DNA of 32,787 bases from Planctomycetota bacterium (GCA_022564995.1 JADFKK010000056.1:1-32787), one strand, 5' to 3'; positions 10,801 through 18,467 are shown, numbered from the stretch's first letter. The notes: a model not told the origin generated them from the sequence alone. Numbers and translations: made by a program.

Positions 10801-11006
10801 GCGTGCAATCGTCGGGAGCGCCCCTTGATCGTAGCGACCAGACGGCGCGACGCACGAGCCGCCGTCTGTTCGACCGCTCGCTCGGCAAACGACTCCGCCG
10901 GCCGCTGGATCGAGTCGCCGTCGACGCCGCCTTGGACGAGCCGATCGTCGCCACACTCTCGACCGATACGACTCGCCACGAACAATCCGGTCGAAGAATT
11001 CGATGA
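4869..11006 (+). CDS. Giant secreted multidomain protein: lamin-tail domains, CotH-like kinase domain, dockerin
   Basis: From the ATG at 4869 this is 2045 residues. I prefer this start to the in-frame TTG at 4809 because it places the planctomycete export motif (RRLNFEPLEQRQMLDA) near residue 20-35; neither start has a clear ribosome binding site. Domains in order: LTD about 35-145; LTD about 190-310 (INEINYNTED); a beta-rich galactose-binding-like region about 350-510; CotH-like domain about 700-1010 with FRTRGGNGRY, GNLYK (about 875) and PWDTD (about 980); a glycine-rich linker; an Fn3-like region about 1130-1245; LTDs about 1253-1367, 1425-1517 and 1565-1665; dockerin type I about 1876-1930 with calcium loops DANVDGQVGRSD and DVNADGRIDLAD. 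CotH-family proteins are atypical kinases of secreted or spore-coat proteins in other bacteria; activity here is not established. The LTDs and dockerin suggest surface or matrix attachment. Confidence 0.88.
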   Translation: MVKKSTSTRSAARSLRPRRLNFEPLEQRQMLDAAPVIGEFMAVASGPLRDDDGETPDWIEIHNAGDAPANLAGWHLTNTATDLDLWQFPDVTLQADARLVVFASGKDRTRPNSPLHTNFTLDGGGGYLALVEPNGTTIASLFEAFPDQKPLISYGISAADGPHAGEARAFVSPTPGAPNGIGFQSPDVIGIVINEINYNTEDNTELTEFIELVNTNDYTVDVAGWFFDDGIDYVFPTGSTIAAGEMIVITRNAEHLLETFGVEAFGEFGENLGDEAARTLNNDGEKIGLRAAAGGRVDAVDYGVGAPWPVAANGEGSSIELIHPSLDNDLAGSWRSSGFGAHEILQQQFIELGATWRYRKGLSEASSPTDAWRVTDFVEDGTWLTGPAPIGMGYSLNQTVLNDMEDNYISVFLRKQFTIELPEDIPRQLEMQVYIDDGAIIWINGVEVVRAHVSPGEKAYNARTGESLHGRRLETFLLERADQYLVAGVNTVAIQAINRSIGSASLSIDISLSTVDDDSLQFVPTPGSRNSVFALNAPPQTRQIKHSPKVPVSGEETVITAKVTDPDGVESVELLYQVVAPGDYIPYEFARLPSGGNLINLNQPRQLNPAFEDPANWTRVVMRDDGLGSDETAGDDVYTAVVPGQNHRTLMRYRVEVADKLGASARLPYEDDPSLNFAYFVYDGVPEYEGISTEVLESLPVYHLLVRAEDMVDVMAYSSSDQLSRRAESRFSYNWPATFFYDGIVYDHINFRTRGGNGRYQASGKRSMRFRFNNGHYFQVRDQDGNLRSEKQRTLTTAKGSENRGTLTYALNEGINSRLFNTIGVPASETHWFHFRVIDDAEEAPDKWRGDFWGLNFALETYDVRFLNGHGLEKGNLYKLIDTINNPIRQQRYQAAGAVTNGSDHNTIEGFSPNEGNLTGSSSADFIDAHVNLEIYYAYHAMTEAIRHYDYWPSANKNLVYYFEPDYLPENNNLGKLWTLPWDTDASWGPTWNNGHDAVYNSLFPASGGGSDGGSTPELWPGYFNAVRELRDLLWQPDQINPLIDEIAAIIAPFEVADRARWKNAPADAGNYNGLGGAGSSSFAALVRDLKNFAFVGGSWPGGGVGGGGRGAHLDSLQASRGEGSQIPRTPTISYVGAAGFPSNELALRTSSFSDPQGAGTFAAVQWRLAEITDPDAPAFNADDPVLLEWNASWDSGELTTFSNQIEVPAVAAQAGHTYRARVRMMDSSGRWSHWSAPLELTAGEPSGLPIDALQITEIHYNPGVAIGSGLDNDDFEFIELKNNGTDTIDLAGVQFTDGIAFDFTGSNVTSLAAGEYTVVVKDQVAFKLRYPGVDVGRIAGQFTSGNLRNSGENLTLVEGSTGRVLFDFEFGGGWYDLVDGEGFSLSLRSEDAAASTFGQSETWRPSSSLHGSPAGPDSGAVPLPGAIVINEVLAHSDMPLGDWIELHNTTTQSVDVGGWFLSDTLTDLTAYEIPVGLSIPAGGYLVLTEADHFGGAFALSEVGDDVILQAGGGGELAGFRAEEDFFASEREVTLGRHIKSNGAKDFVAMVAPTPNAANAAPVVGPVVIQELFYHPEDRDASEFVELRNITDAPVSLAGWYFEGIRFAFPEGTSIEPDGLVIVAPVTPEEFRLERGLPETVSVFGPYLGALDNGGESFKLYRPGEPEADGVVPAFLIDRVTYDDKFPWPVEADGEGASLQRISPEAFGNDPANWVASVGGTTPGDIIPQVTQVLVGSSQWSPAFLSALEARGLGEGGFSIPGGPDQLTPLSQQFVDQISLRFSLDVQIQKGDLVIAGINESRYPLADFTYDANQFVATWTLKHAIRADKVLLRLSGVHDKTGRPLDGNWVDAVSSFPSGNGILESNDHFSFRLNVLIGDANVDGQVGRSDLLAMISRLSTTTEEPAYLPRLDVNADGRIDLADLRSTLLRVGTRLPSGEPLAPIGSPARVATEAFFTRLGAPSPGPAGIAADSTSSNRVQSSGAPLDRSDQTARRTSRRLFDRSLGKRLRRPLDRVAVDAALDEPIVATLSTDTTRHEQSGRRIR

Positions 11007-11042
11007 TTTTGCTGGCCGCTACGGTTATAGTAGAAGCTGCGG

Positions 11043-11103
11043 CGATCTAGAGAAGGTTTCGGAAGCCCGCCGATCTTGAGAAGGTTTCGGAAGCCCGCCG
11101 ATC
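11043..11103. repeat. Two tandem copies of a 28-bp unit plus a partial third
   Basis: Copies at 11043-11070 and 11071-11098 differ at one base (CGATCTAGAG versus CGATCTTGAG, both followed by AAGGTTTCGGAAGCCCGC). CGATC at 11099-11103 begins a third copy. It sits just after the stop of the giant protein; no function is evident. Confidence 0.8.
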
Positions 11104-11153
11104 ATAGCTCGACGCACATCATTTGAAGTTGAAATTCATAGTCCCGTAGGGAC

Positions 11154-11322
11154 GGCATCAAATAGCCTGGGGCGTTAGCCCCAGGAGTAATTACGATTAA
11201 CCAACGGAAAGCCCCGGAGGGGCGACACGGAATAAGGCGTCCCCCGGTGCCGCCCCTCCGGGGCTTCAAAACCTGTTTCGACCACGATTTCCTGGGGCTC
11301 GCGCCCCAGGCTATTTGATGCC
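11154..11322. repeat. Nested palindromic element (169 bp)
   Basis: The outer arms are a perfect 20-bp inverted repeat: GGCATCAAATAGCCTGGGGC (11154-11173) and its complement (11303-11322). Each arm continues into its own small hairpin (CCTGGGGCGTTAGCCCCAGG on the left). An inner perfect 16-bp pair lies at 11209-11224 (AAGCCCCGGAGGGGCG) and 11251-11266. There is no open frame inside. It resembles the dispersed palindromic repeats of planctomycetes and may also separate transcription of its neighbours. Confidence 0.8.
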
Positions 11323-11398
11323 GCCGCTCCGCGGCTGATTTGCGCGACTCCAAAACTTACGCGTCGGGCGACGATGCTCGTCCAGGATTCATCTCTCC

Positions 11399-12856
11399 AT
11401 GAAACTCACCTTTCGCTCCCATCGTGTAGTTCTTGCCCTATTGTTTGTCGGGCTTGCGGTTCCGACCGCGCGGGCCGACGAAAAAAACGCGCCGCCGGTC
11501 GACTTCCGCCGCTTAACGCCAACCGTGCGGCTGCTCAAGAAGTGCCTGCCCTCGGTCGTGGCCATTCAGACCTTTCGCAAGCACGAGACGCCGGGCGTGT
11601 TTGTTATTTCGGTCGGCAGCGGAACGGTGATTCACCCGGCCGGGTTCATTCTCACCAACGATCACGTCGTCCGCGACGCGGTCCGCGGCATCGCGGGCTT
11701 TTCGGATGGACGTTCGTTTGACTTTCGCATCATCGCCCGCTTCCGGCACGAAGACCTGGCGCTGATAAAGATCGACGCCAAGGAGCCGCTGCCGGCGATC
11801 AAGCTCGGCCGCAGCGACGACCTGCTGCTGGGTGAACCGGTCGTCGTGATTGGCAATCCCGGCGGGCTGCCCCACACGGCGAGCACCGGCATCATCAGCG
11901 GGCTGAATCGCTCGACCAACACCGAAGACGCCTTCCTGCCGTGGATGATCCAGACCAGCGCGGCCTCCAGCGGCGGCAATTCCGGCGGGCCGCTGATCAA
12001 CGCCCTGGGCGAACAGATCGGCGTGATGACCTCCAAGAAAGAAGAACTGGAAAACGCCAACTTCGCCATCGCCATCGATCGCGTGCGGCAGATGTTTCCC
12101 AAAATGATCGCGGCCGAGGAGCGCTACGGGATCACCACCGGCCTCCAGGTCGACATGCTCGCCCGCGAGGCGAAGATCACCGCGGTGGCCGGCGACTCGC
12201 CCGCCGCGAAGGCCGGCCTCAGACTGGGCGATGTGATTCGCCGCATCGACAAATGGCCGACGCGCAGCCCTCTCGACTATCATATCGCGCTGGTCGATCG
12301 CCAGCCGGGTCAGACGCTCAAGGTCGAAGTCCGCCGCGGCGACAAGTCGATCACCACCGAGCTCGAGCTCGCCGCCGTGAAGCTGCCCGAGCCGGTCGCG
12401 GCCGAGGGCATGGTGCCGGGTTTGAACTTCGCAACGTACCTGGGCAAGTGGTCGCAATTGCCGGACTTCGACAAGCTCAAGCCGGCGAAAACCGGACGGA
12501 CCGACCGCGTGACACTAAAAGTTCAAGAGGGCGGCGGCGACCATTTCGGCGTGCGGTTCACCGGCTTCGTGAAGATTCCCGCCGACGGGCTGTACAGCTT
12601 TTACACCTCCAGCGACGACGGCAGCCGGATGACCATCGCCGGCCGAAAGATCGTCGACAACGACGGCCTGCACGCCACCCGCCAAGCCGCCGGGCTGATG
12701 CGATTGCCCGCCGGATTGCACCCGATCACCATCAGCTTCTTTGAAGCCACCGGCGACGAGACGCTGAAAGTGTTCGTCGAGGGCGGCAAAACCGGCAAGC
12801 GAGAGATTCCGGCTGATTGGTTTTTTGTGCGAGAGGACGCTGACGCGAGGAAGTAA
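11399..12856 (+). CDS. Exported HtrA/Deg-like serine protease with PDZ and PA14-like C-terminal domain
   Basis: The 485-residue protein has a signal peptide (MKLTFRSHRV...; cleavage near VPTARA-DE, about residue 27). The trypsin-like S1C domain carries a complete catalytic triad: H89 in LTNDHV, D119 in HEDLALI and S195 in SGGNSGGPL. A PDZ-like domain follows at about 235-330 (VAGDSPAAKAGLRLGDVI). Instead of a second PDZ, the last about 115 residues (about 370-475; TGFVKIPADGLYSFYTSSDDGSRM) resemble a PA14/GLEYA-type carbohydrate-binding domain. HtrA proteases degrade or refold damaged periplasmic proteins; the sugar-binding tail suggests attachment to a glycan surface (inference). The ATG at 11399 has no clear ribosome binding site. 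The sulfatase gene begins 40 nt downstream, so the two may be cotranscribed. Confidence 0.9.
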   Translation: MKLTFRSHRVVLALLFVGLAVPTARADEKNAPPVDFRRLTPTVRLLKKCLPSVVAIQTFRKHETPGVFVISVGSGTVIHPAGFILTNDHVVRDAVRGIAGFSDGRSFDFRIIARFRHEDLALIKIDAKEPLPAIKLGRSDDLLLGEPVVVIGNPGGLPHTASTGIISGLNRSTNTEDAFLPWMIQTSAASSGGNSGGPLINALGEQIGVMTSKKEELENANFAIAIDRVRQMFPKMIAAEERYGITTGLQVDMLAREAKITAVAGDSPAAKAGLRLGDVIRRIDKWPTRSPLDYHIALVDRQPGQTLKVEVRRGDKSITTELELAAVKLPEPVAAEGMVPGLNFATYLGKWSQLPDFDKLKPAKTGRTDRVTLKVQEGGGDHFGVRFTGFVKIPADGLYSFYTSSDDGSRMTIAGRKIVDNDGLHATRQAAGLMRLPAGLHPITISFFEATGDETLKVFVEGGKTGKREIPADWFFVREDADARK

Positions 12857-12882
12857 CGAATAAACCGCGATCGATCAATAAC

Positions 12883-12887
12883 AGGAG
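12883..12887 (+). promoter_or_regulatory. Ribosome binding site of the sulfatase gene
   Basis: AGGAG lies 9 nt upstream of the ATG at 12897 and supports that start. Confidence 0.6.
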
Positions 12888-12896
12888 AAACGATCC

Positions 12897-14513
12897 ATGT
12901 ACAATCGACTCATCTCATCGACTCTTGCGTTGCTCTTCCTTTCGCTTGCGGCTTTGCCCGCCCCCGCCGCCGAGCGCCCCAACATCATCGTGATGATGGT
13001 CGACGACATGGGCTTCTCCGACTTCGGCTGTTACGGCAGCGAGATTCGCACGCCCAACATCGACGCGCTGGCCGCCGGCGGGCTGCGGTTCACCCAGTTC
13101 TACAACACGGGCCGCTGCTGTCCGACGCGGGCCAGCCTGCTCACCGGGCTGTATCCGCATCAGGCCGGCGTCGGACACATGACCAACGACCGCGGACACG
13201 ACGGCTATCGCGGCGACTTGAACCGCCGCTGCGTGACAATCGCCGAAGTGCTCGGCTCCGCGGGCTACGGCACGTACATGGTTGGCAAGTGGCACGTCAC
13301 GAAGAATATGACCGCCCGCAGCGACGAGGACAAACACAATTGGCCCCGGCAGCGCGGATTCGATCGTTACTTCGGCACGATCACAGGAGCCGGCAGCTTC
13401 TTTACGCCCAAGACGCTCACTCGCGACAACACGCCAGTGACCAAATTCCCCAAGGGTTTCTTCTACAGCGACGCGATCAACGACACGGCCGGGGAGTTCA
13501 TCACCGAGCACGTCAAGCGGACGCCCGACAAACCGTTTTTCTGCTATGTCGCGCACACCGCGCCGCACTGGCCGTTGCACGCCAAGCCGCAAGATATCGA
13601 GCGGTACGTCGGAAAGTACAGCAAGGGCTGGGACGTCGTTCGGGCCGAGCGCCACAAACGACAGATCAAAATGGGGTTGGTGAAAAGCCAGTGGAAGATC
13701 ACCGCCCGCGATTCAAAGGCCAAGGCTTGGGACGAACTCGACGCGAAGCGACAAGAAAACATGGACCGGCGGATGGCCATTTACGCCGCGCAGATCGACA
13801 CGGTCGATCAGGGCGTCGGTCGGCTGGTCGAGACGCTCAAAAAACTCGGACAATTCGACAACACGTTGATCCTGCTGCTGGCCGACAACGGCGGCTGCGC
13901 CGAGGGCGGAATCTGGGGTTTCGATCGCAACAAGACGGGCAAGCTCGGCAGCGACGAGAGCTTCTCCAGCTACGGGCTCTCCTGGGCCAACGCCAGCAAC
14001 ACGCCGTTTCGCGAATACAAACATTGGGTCCACGAAGGCGGCATCTCCACCCCGCTGATCGCCCATTGGCCGGCGAAGATCAAAGACGCCGGCAAGCTGC
14101 GTCATCAGCCGGGCCACCTGATCGACATCATGGCCACCTGCGTCGACGTCTCCGGGGCCAAATATCCGACCAAATACAAGGGCCACAAGATCAAGCCCCG
14201 CGAAGGCAAGAGCCTGCTGCCGGCCTTCGAGAACAAACCGATCGACCGCGAGGCCATTTACTGGGAACACGAAGGCAATCGCGCGGTCCGCGTCGGCCAA
14301 TGGAAACTGGTCGCCAAGGGCGCGCGGGGACCGTGGGAGTTGTACGACTTAGAAGCCGATCGCACCGAGACCAACAACCTCGCCGAGAAAGAACCCCGCC
14401 GAACCCGCCGCATGGCCAAGCTATGGCAACTGTGGGCCGAGCGAGCCAACGTGCTGCCGCTCAATCCCCGCCGGGCCAAGAAAACCAGCAAGACAAAGTC
14501 GCCAAAGAAATGA
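12897..14513 (+). CDS. Exported arylsulfatase (type I, formylglycine-dependent)
   Basis: The 538-residue protein has a signal peptide (cleavage near APAAA/ERPNI, about residue 25). It carries the family hallmarks: metal ligands D36-D37 in MMVDDMG, the formylglycine signature C74-C-P-T-R78-A-S-L-L-T-G (C74 would be converted to formylglycine), GKWH (K131, H133), H224 in TAPHWPLH and D330-N331 in LLADNGG. It hydrolyses sulfate esters; the sulfated substrate, probably a polysaccharide, cannot be read from sequence. The C-terminus ends in a lysine-rich tail (KKTSKTKSPKK). The last 133 residues and the downstream terminator recur at 18023-18501 in a truncated second copy. The anaerobic or aerobic maturation enzyme is not in the window. 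Confidence 0.95.
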   Translation: MYNRLISSTLALLFLSLAALPAPAAERPNIIVMMVDDMGFSDFGCYGSEIRTPNIDALAAGGLRFTQFYNTGRCCPTRASLLTGLYPHQAGVGHMTNDRGHDGYRGDLNRRCVTIAEVLGSAGYGTYMVGKWHVTKNMTARSDEDKHNWPRQRGFDRYFGTITGAGSFFTPKTLTRDNTPVTKFPKGFFYSDAINDTAGEFITEHVKRTPDKPFFCYVAHTAPHWPLHAKPQDIERYVGKYSKGWDVVRAERHKRQIKMGLVKSQWKITARDSKAKAWDELDAKRQENMDRRMAIYAAQIDTVDQGVGRLVETLKKLGQFDNTLILLLADNGGCAEGGIWGFDRNKTGKLGSDESFSSYGLSWANASNTPFREYKHWVHEGGISTPLIAHWPAKIKDAGKLRHQPGHLIDIMATCVDVSGAKYPTKYKGHKIKPREGKSLLPAFENKPIDREAIYWEHEGNRAVRVGQWKLVAKGARGPWELYDLEADRTETNNLAEKEPRRTRRMAKLWQLWAERANVLPLNPRRAKKTSKTKSPKK

Positions 14514-14603
14514 TCGCGGGGCATAAAAATCGACCGCCAACTGGGCGGCCGGTTTTCACAGTGTCGAGTTATTGGCGTTGAGTTATTGGCCAACTCGCTA
14601 TCG
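14111..14603 (+). repeat. Direct repeat copy 1: sulfatase 3' end, terminator and flank
   Basis: It matches 18023-18501. Copy 1 is 14 bp longer, which is explained by a 14-bp tandem duplication at 14566-14589 (GAGTTATTGG CGTT GAGTTATTGG). No other indel is apparent. Confidence 0.85.
14531..14555 (+). terminator. Sulfatase terminator (partly decayed)
   Basis: CCGCC (14534-14538) pairs with GGCGG (14544-14548) around AACTG, extended after one A/C mismatch by CG/CG, then GGTTTTC. The copy at 18443-18463 has the uninterrupted stem. Confidence 0.6.
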
Positions 14604-14689
14604 TCCGACGAATTTGTTGGCGTCCAAAATATTACGGCGGTTGTGCTGATCTTCACCGTTTTCGACGACACGACCGTCGAGCACCTCTG

Positions 14690-17600
14690 CTACTCTCCCC
14701 CGTCTCGCGAATGGGACGGCGACGTGGTGGTGCGCCGGCCGAACCCCCGATCTATCTGGACGGCTTTCTGGAAGTGACGCTGGGCGCGGGTGGATTCGCC
14801 TGCGCGCCGCAAGGCGATCGCCAACGCGTAGTGAGCCTGGGCGTAAGAGAAAGCGCTTGGCCGGGCCTCTCTCCGCGAGATCGCTGCCTCGTACTCGACC
14901 AGGTAGGCCTCGGCGGCCGCCACGTAACCATCGTGCAGGAATTGCAGGGCCACATCAGACAGCGTGACCTGCCCGGGCTCGGAGCTGCGTCGACCGGGGA
15001 AAGGGAGTGCCAGATCGACTGCCTTGGCTCCGCTTACCGAGAGATTTCGCACGTCGCCCAGAAGCTGATCCACGTCGAGGGTGCCTCGGTAGATCGCCGA
15101 CAGCCGCCCCCGCGAGTCGATGAGCAGGCTGGTCGGCACGCCGAGCGGCTCGGCATGCACAAACAACGCCCGCTGCAAGGTCTCGAGCTTTCCCAGCAGC
15201 AGTTTATTCGCCCGACCGGACTCGAATGGAAATTGCGATCGTTTCAGCAGGTCGCGAGGCTCTCGCGCCGTGGGCTGAGGGCTGCCGTCGAGGCCGTCAA
15301 CGCAGAGGGCGACTATCTGCAATCCCGCGCTGCGCAGCTCGTTCTGTCGGTTCGAAAACTCGCCCAACTCGACCAAGCAGGGCTGGCACCAGCTTGCCCA
15401 CAGATTAATCAGCAACGGTCCGCCGCGAAGATCATCCAACCGAATCTGACGACCGTCGAAAGCTTCGTAGCTGAGTGCGGGCAACGGGAAGCGACCCGCG
15501 AAGAAAGTCCGCCCCGTTCCCGTCGGCTCCAACGCGGCGAGCGGCTGGGGCGTCAATCGAACCGAGCGATCCGGCATTGGCGAGCGGACTGCCGAGCCGC
15601 TTCCCTGCACGACTCTATATCTGCGATCCACCTCGAGCTTGTCAAACTCCTCACGCTCACCGCCTGGCCAGTGAACCACCAGTCGCCTGATCTCGGTCGC
15701 CTCGCCGAGGCCGAAATGGACCCACTTGCTCGACTGGGACAAAAAACCTTCGCCGGCGCGAAGCGACTTGAACAGACGGGCCTGGCGTGGACCCGACAAA
15801 GTCAACTCAAGGCGGGCCCCGATCGCATCACGATTGGTGCGGCGGCCGTTTCCTTGGAGCCGAATTGCCAGAAAGTGGTGTCCCGCCGAGATGTTGTTGC
15901 GCAGGAAGCGAATCTGTGGCGAGGTGCGGTTGGTCAGCCACACGTCCTGGTCTCCGTCGTGGTCCCAATCGACGGTCGCCACGGCCCGGGCGTCATCGAT
16001 AAAGTCGAAGCCGCTAATGCCCGAGATATTGGCGAATCGGCCGCCGCCGATGTTCAAGAAGCAGCAGTTCCGCTCGTGGCCGCTCCACGACATTCCCTTT
16101 CGGAGCCGATTCTGAAACTCGTCGCGGGCCGCCTGGTACTCGGCCACTGTGGTCGAAGCGGTGGTCGAACCTGTGACATGTTCGGGCGAGAGCGACACGA
16201 CCTGCCGCCACCAGAAGCTTCACAAGTCGTCCGGCCGCTTGTTGGTCAGGTATCCGTTGGCGACCAACAGGTCTTCGCTGCCGTTGTTGTCCAGGTCGAC
16301 AAATAGCGAGCCCCAGGCCCAGCGGCCCATGTTCACCCCCGCCTCAACGCCGACGTCGCGAAAGGTGCCGTCCCCGACGTTTTCGAACAGCGAATTACCG
16401 CGGGCCATGTAGCGGTACTTGTCCTTCACTTCCTCGGAGGCATCGGCCTTAAAGTTTCGCTGGTAGGTCACGCGGTTTCCCGCCCCCGAGAACATGTTGC
16501 TAACGTAGAGGTCCGTTAACCCGTCGTTATTGTAATCACCCCAACTCACCGACATGCCGAACGAACCGTCCTCGACGCCTGCGGTTGCCGCCACGTCGGT
16601 GAAGCGTCCCTGCTCGTTTTTATACAGGTTGTTGCGGCCATAGTCGTTGGCGACATAGAGATCCATGTCACCGTCGTTGTCAAAATCTTCCCAGGCCGCG
16701 GCAAAGCTCCAACGGGAATTGTTTTCGCCCAGGCCGACGGCGTCCGTGACGTCGGTGAATTTCCACGTGCCCTTGAGGTTGTCGTTGCGCCAAAGATGAT
16801 TGGCGTCTCCGTTGTTGGCATCGTGATACGGTATCGGATCGGCCAATTCGCCGGGTCGACTGGTTGCCGATCCGTAGACGCAGGAGTAAACGTCCAGATC
16901 GCCGTCGAGATCGTAGTCGGCCGCGGCCAGCGAATAGGCCGGGTTGGAAAGCGGCGCCAAAAACTGTTGGCGAAAGTGTCCTCGGCCGTCGTTCGACATA
17001 AACATTAACCCGTGGACCCAGGCCAGCACGAGATCCTGATCGCCGTCGTTATCCAGATCGACGAGCAGCGCGCTGAACGTCGGCTCCAGCCAGTCGACGC
17101 CCGCTTCGGCGGCGACGTCTGTCGCTGTGCCGTCCGGGTTCTGTACAAACAGACGATTCGGAAGACCCGCTGCCTGACAAACGTAGACGTCGTCCAGGCC
17201 GTCGCCGTTGAAATCTCCTACGGTGAGCCCCGAGTGGCCAAAAGACTGAAGCGTGATAAATCGCTCGATGCGGGTGAGCCAAGAGTTGCTGCTGGGCAAG
17301 AGTTGTTCGCGGAAGCAGGCATTCGCCCCCAAGACCGCCTGCGTGCAGTCGGCCAGCAGTGTTTTGCCTGCCAGTTGGGCCGTGACTTCCTCATAATCGG
17401 CGAGTCCAATCCAGATCAGACGCGGGTCGGCGTCTGCTGCGGGCGCTGCCCAAAGGCATTGCCAAGTGGACGATTGTGCGAAACTCCCCTCGCGCAACTC
17501 TCCGCGCAATTCGACGAGCACCGTCGTGCTGATCGAATCTTCGGCAACGTCGACACGCACGATTTTCAGCTTGCTGCGAATCTGCGTCGCCCCGACCAGC

Positions 17601-18043
17601 GGCTGGCGCATCGCCCGCAGCGCATGGGCCAGACCGCTGGCACCTTCCAGCGCGTGTTGGCGATCTTGCGGATCCAGCGCCGCCGCCGAGTGCCACACTT
17701 TCAGCACTCGCTCGTCGAACACAATTTGCCGGCCGGGTGGTCGTAGCGGCTGGCAGGAAAAATCTTCCGTCACCAGCGACGACAGACTTTGATCCTGCGA
17801 CGCCTTCTCGCCTTCCAGCAGTGCGCCGATGCGGGCGAGTTGCGCTGCGGCCCTCGTGCTGAAGTTCTCGCTCTCCCAGTTGTCATTGCCTGGATCGTCG
17901 TTTCGATCGGTAGGAGAAGTCGACAACTCGGGGCCGGCCGGGTCGGGCCCGCCGCGACCGAACCAGGACATCAGTCCGGCGGCCAGCATGACCAGCAGCG
18001 TCACGCCGCCGACCACCAGCACGGGCCACCTGATCGACATCAT
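14690..18043 (-). CDS. Candidate selenoprotein B: FG-GAP / ASPIC-UnbV / thioredoxin-like / TPR protein (Sec at 16220-16222)
   Basis: Read through its TGA, this is 1117 residues from the ATG at 18043, with Sec at residue 608. A transmembrane anchor spans about 6-27 (VLVVGGVTLLVMLAAGLMS). FG-GAP repeats start near 274 (DFNGDGLDD, DLDNDGDQD, DYDLDGDLD, DFDNDGDMD, DYNNDGLTD, DLDNNGSED). The Sec site R-P-D-D-L-U-S-F-W-W-R-Q-V-V follows. Then come another repeat (DWDHDGDQD), ASPIC/UnbV (about 731-815), a TlpA-like thioredoxin domain (about 855-998) with W-C886-Q-P-C889, and about two TPR motifs (1028-1111). Cys388 (DVYSCVYG) matches Cys401 of candidate A. The start is doubtful: 18023-18043 is antisense sulfatase sequence, and the native coding reaches exactly to a GTG at 18022-18020. 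The gene may have lost its promoter and first codons and could be a recent pseudogene, although the rest of the frame is intact. Confidence 0.72.
16191..16219 (-). promoter_or_regulatory. SECIS-like hairpin after the TGA of candidate B
   Basis: On the minus strand GGCGGC (16209-16204) pairs with GTCGCT (16196-16191), six pairs of which two are G-U, around the 7-nt loop AGGTCGT. The loop starts 16 nt after the TGA, its second base is G, and GCAGGTC matches the apical part of the E. coli fdhF SECIS as I remember it (GCAGGUCUGC). The fold was done by eye only. Confidence 0.5.
16220..16222 (-). other. In-frame TGA, probable selenocysteine codon
   Basis: The minus strand reads GAC GAC TTG TGA AGC TTC TGG TGG. 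The frame is open on both sides and the homology to candidate A continues across the codon (S-x-x-W-R-x-x-V). A caller would stop here and restart at the GTG at 16198. Confidence 0.72.
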
Positions 18044-18425
18044 GGCCACCTGCGTCGACGTCTCCGGGGCCAAGTATCCGACCGAGTTCAAGGGCCACAA
18101 GATCAAGCCCCGCGAGGGCAAGAGCCTGCTGCCGGCCTTCGACAACAAACCGATCGACCGCGAAGCGATCTACTGGGAGCACGAAGGCAACAGGGCCGTG
18201 CGCGTCGGCCGGTGGAAACTGGTGGCCAAGGGCGCGCACGGTCCGTGGGAGTTGTATGACCTGGCGACGGATCGCACCGAGACGAATAACTTGGCCCAGA
18301 AGGATCCCCAGCGAACCCGCCGCATGGTCAAGCTGTGGCAACAATGGGCCGAGCGAGCTAACGTGCTGCCGCTCAATCCCCGCCGGGCCAAGAAAGCCAG
18401 CAAGACAAAGTCGCCAAAGAAATGA
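18023..18425 (+). pseudogene. Truncated second sulfatase (C-terminal 133 codons only)
   Basis: The translation from GHLIDIMATCVDVSG to the KKASKTKSPKK end matches residues 406-538 of the sulfatase at 12897-14513, with 13 differences by eye over 133 residues. The nucleophile, metal ligands and signal peptide are all missing. An open frame runs upstream to about 17829, but that part is antisense to candidate B and not sulfatase. The 5' break at 18023 is where candidate B begins on the other strand. Confidence 0.88.
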
Positions 18426-18442
18426 TCGCGGCGCATAAAAAA

Positions 18443-18467
18443 CGGCCGCCAACTGGGCGGCCGGTTT
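18443..18467 (+). terminator. Intact terminator behind the sulfatase remnant
   Basis: CGGCCGCC (18443-18450) pairs perfectly with GGCGGCCG (18456-18463) around AACTG, flanked by an A run and GTTTT. It could work in both directions, also serving the convergent LamG gene. Confidence 0.7.

Noticed and set aside
14601..14690. Minus-strand stretch reading ...NRRNILDANKFVGR and ending at the TAG equivalent to the LamG gene's stop
   Set aside because: It could be the tail of a lost gene, but it is too short, has no recognisable family and overlaps the end of candidate B, so it was not listed.
14711..16306. Plus-strand open frame of 531 codons opposite candidate B
   Set aside because: It is rich in R, Q and A, without domain signals, and lies opposite well-defined ASPIC, thioredoxin and TPR domains.
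17829..18022. Upstream part of the frame leading into the sulfatase remnant
   Set aside because: It is the antisense of candidate B's N-terminal region and has no similarity to sulfatase; the remnant proper starts at 18023.
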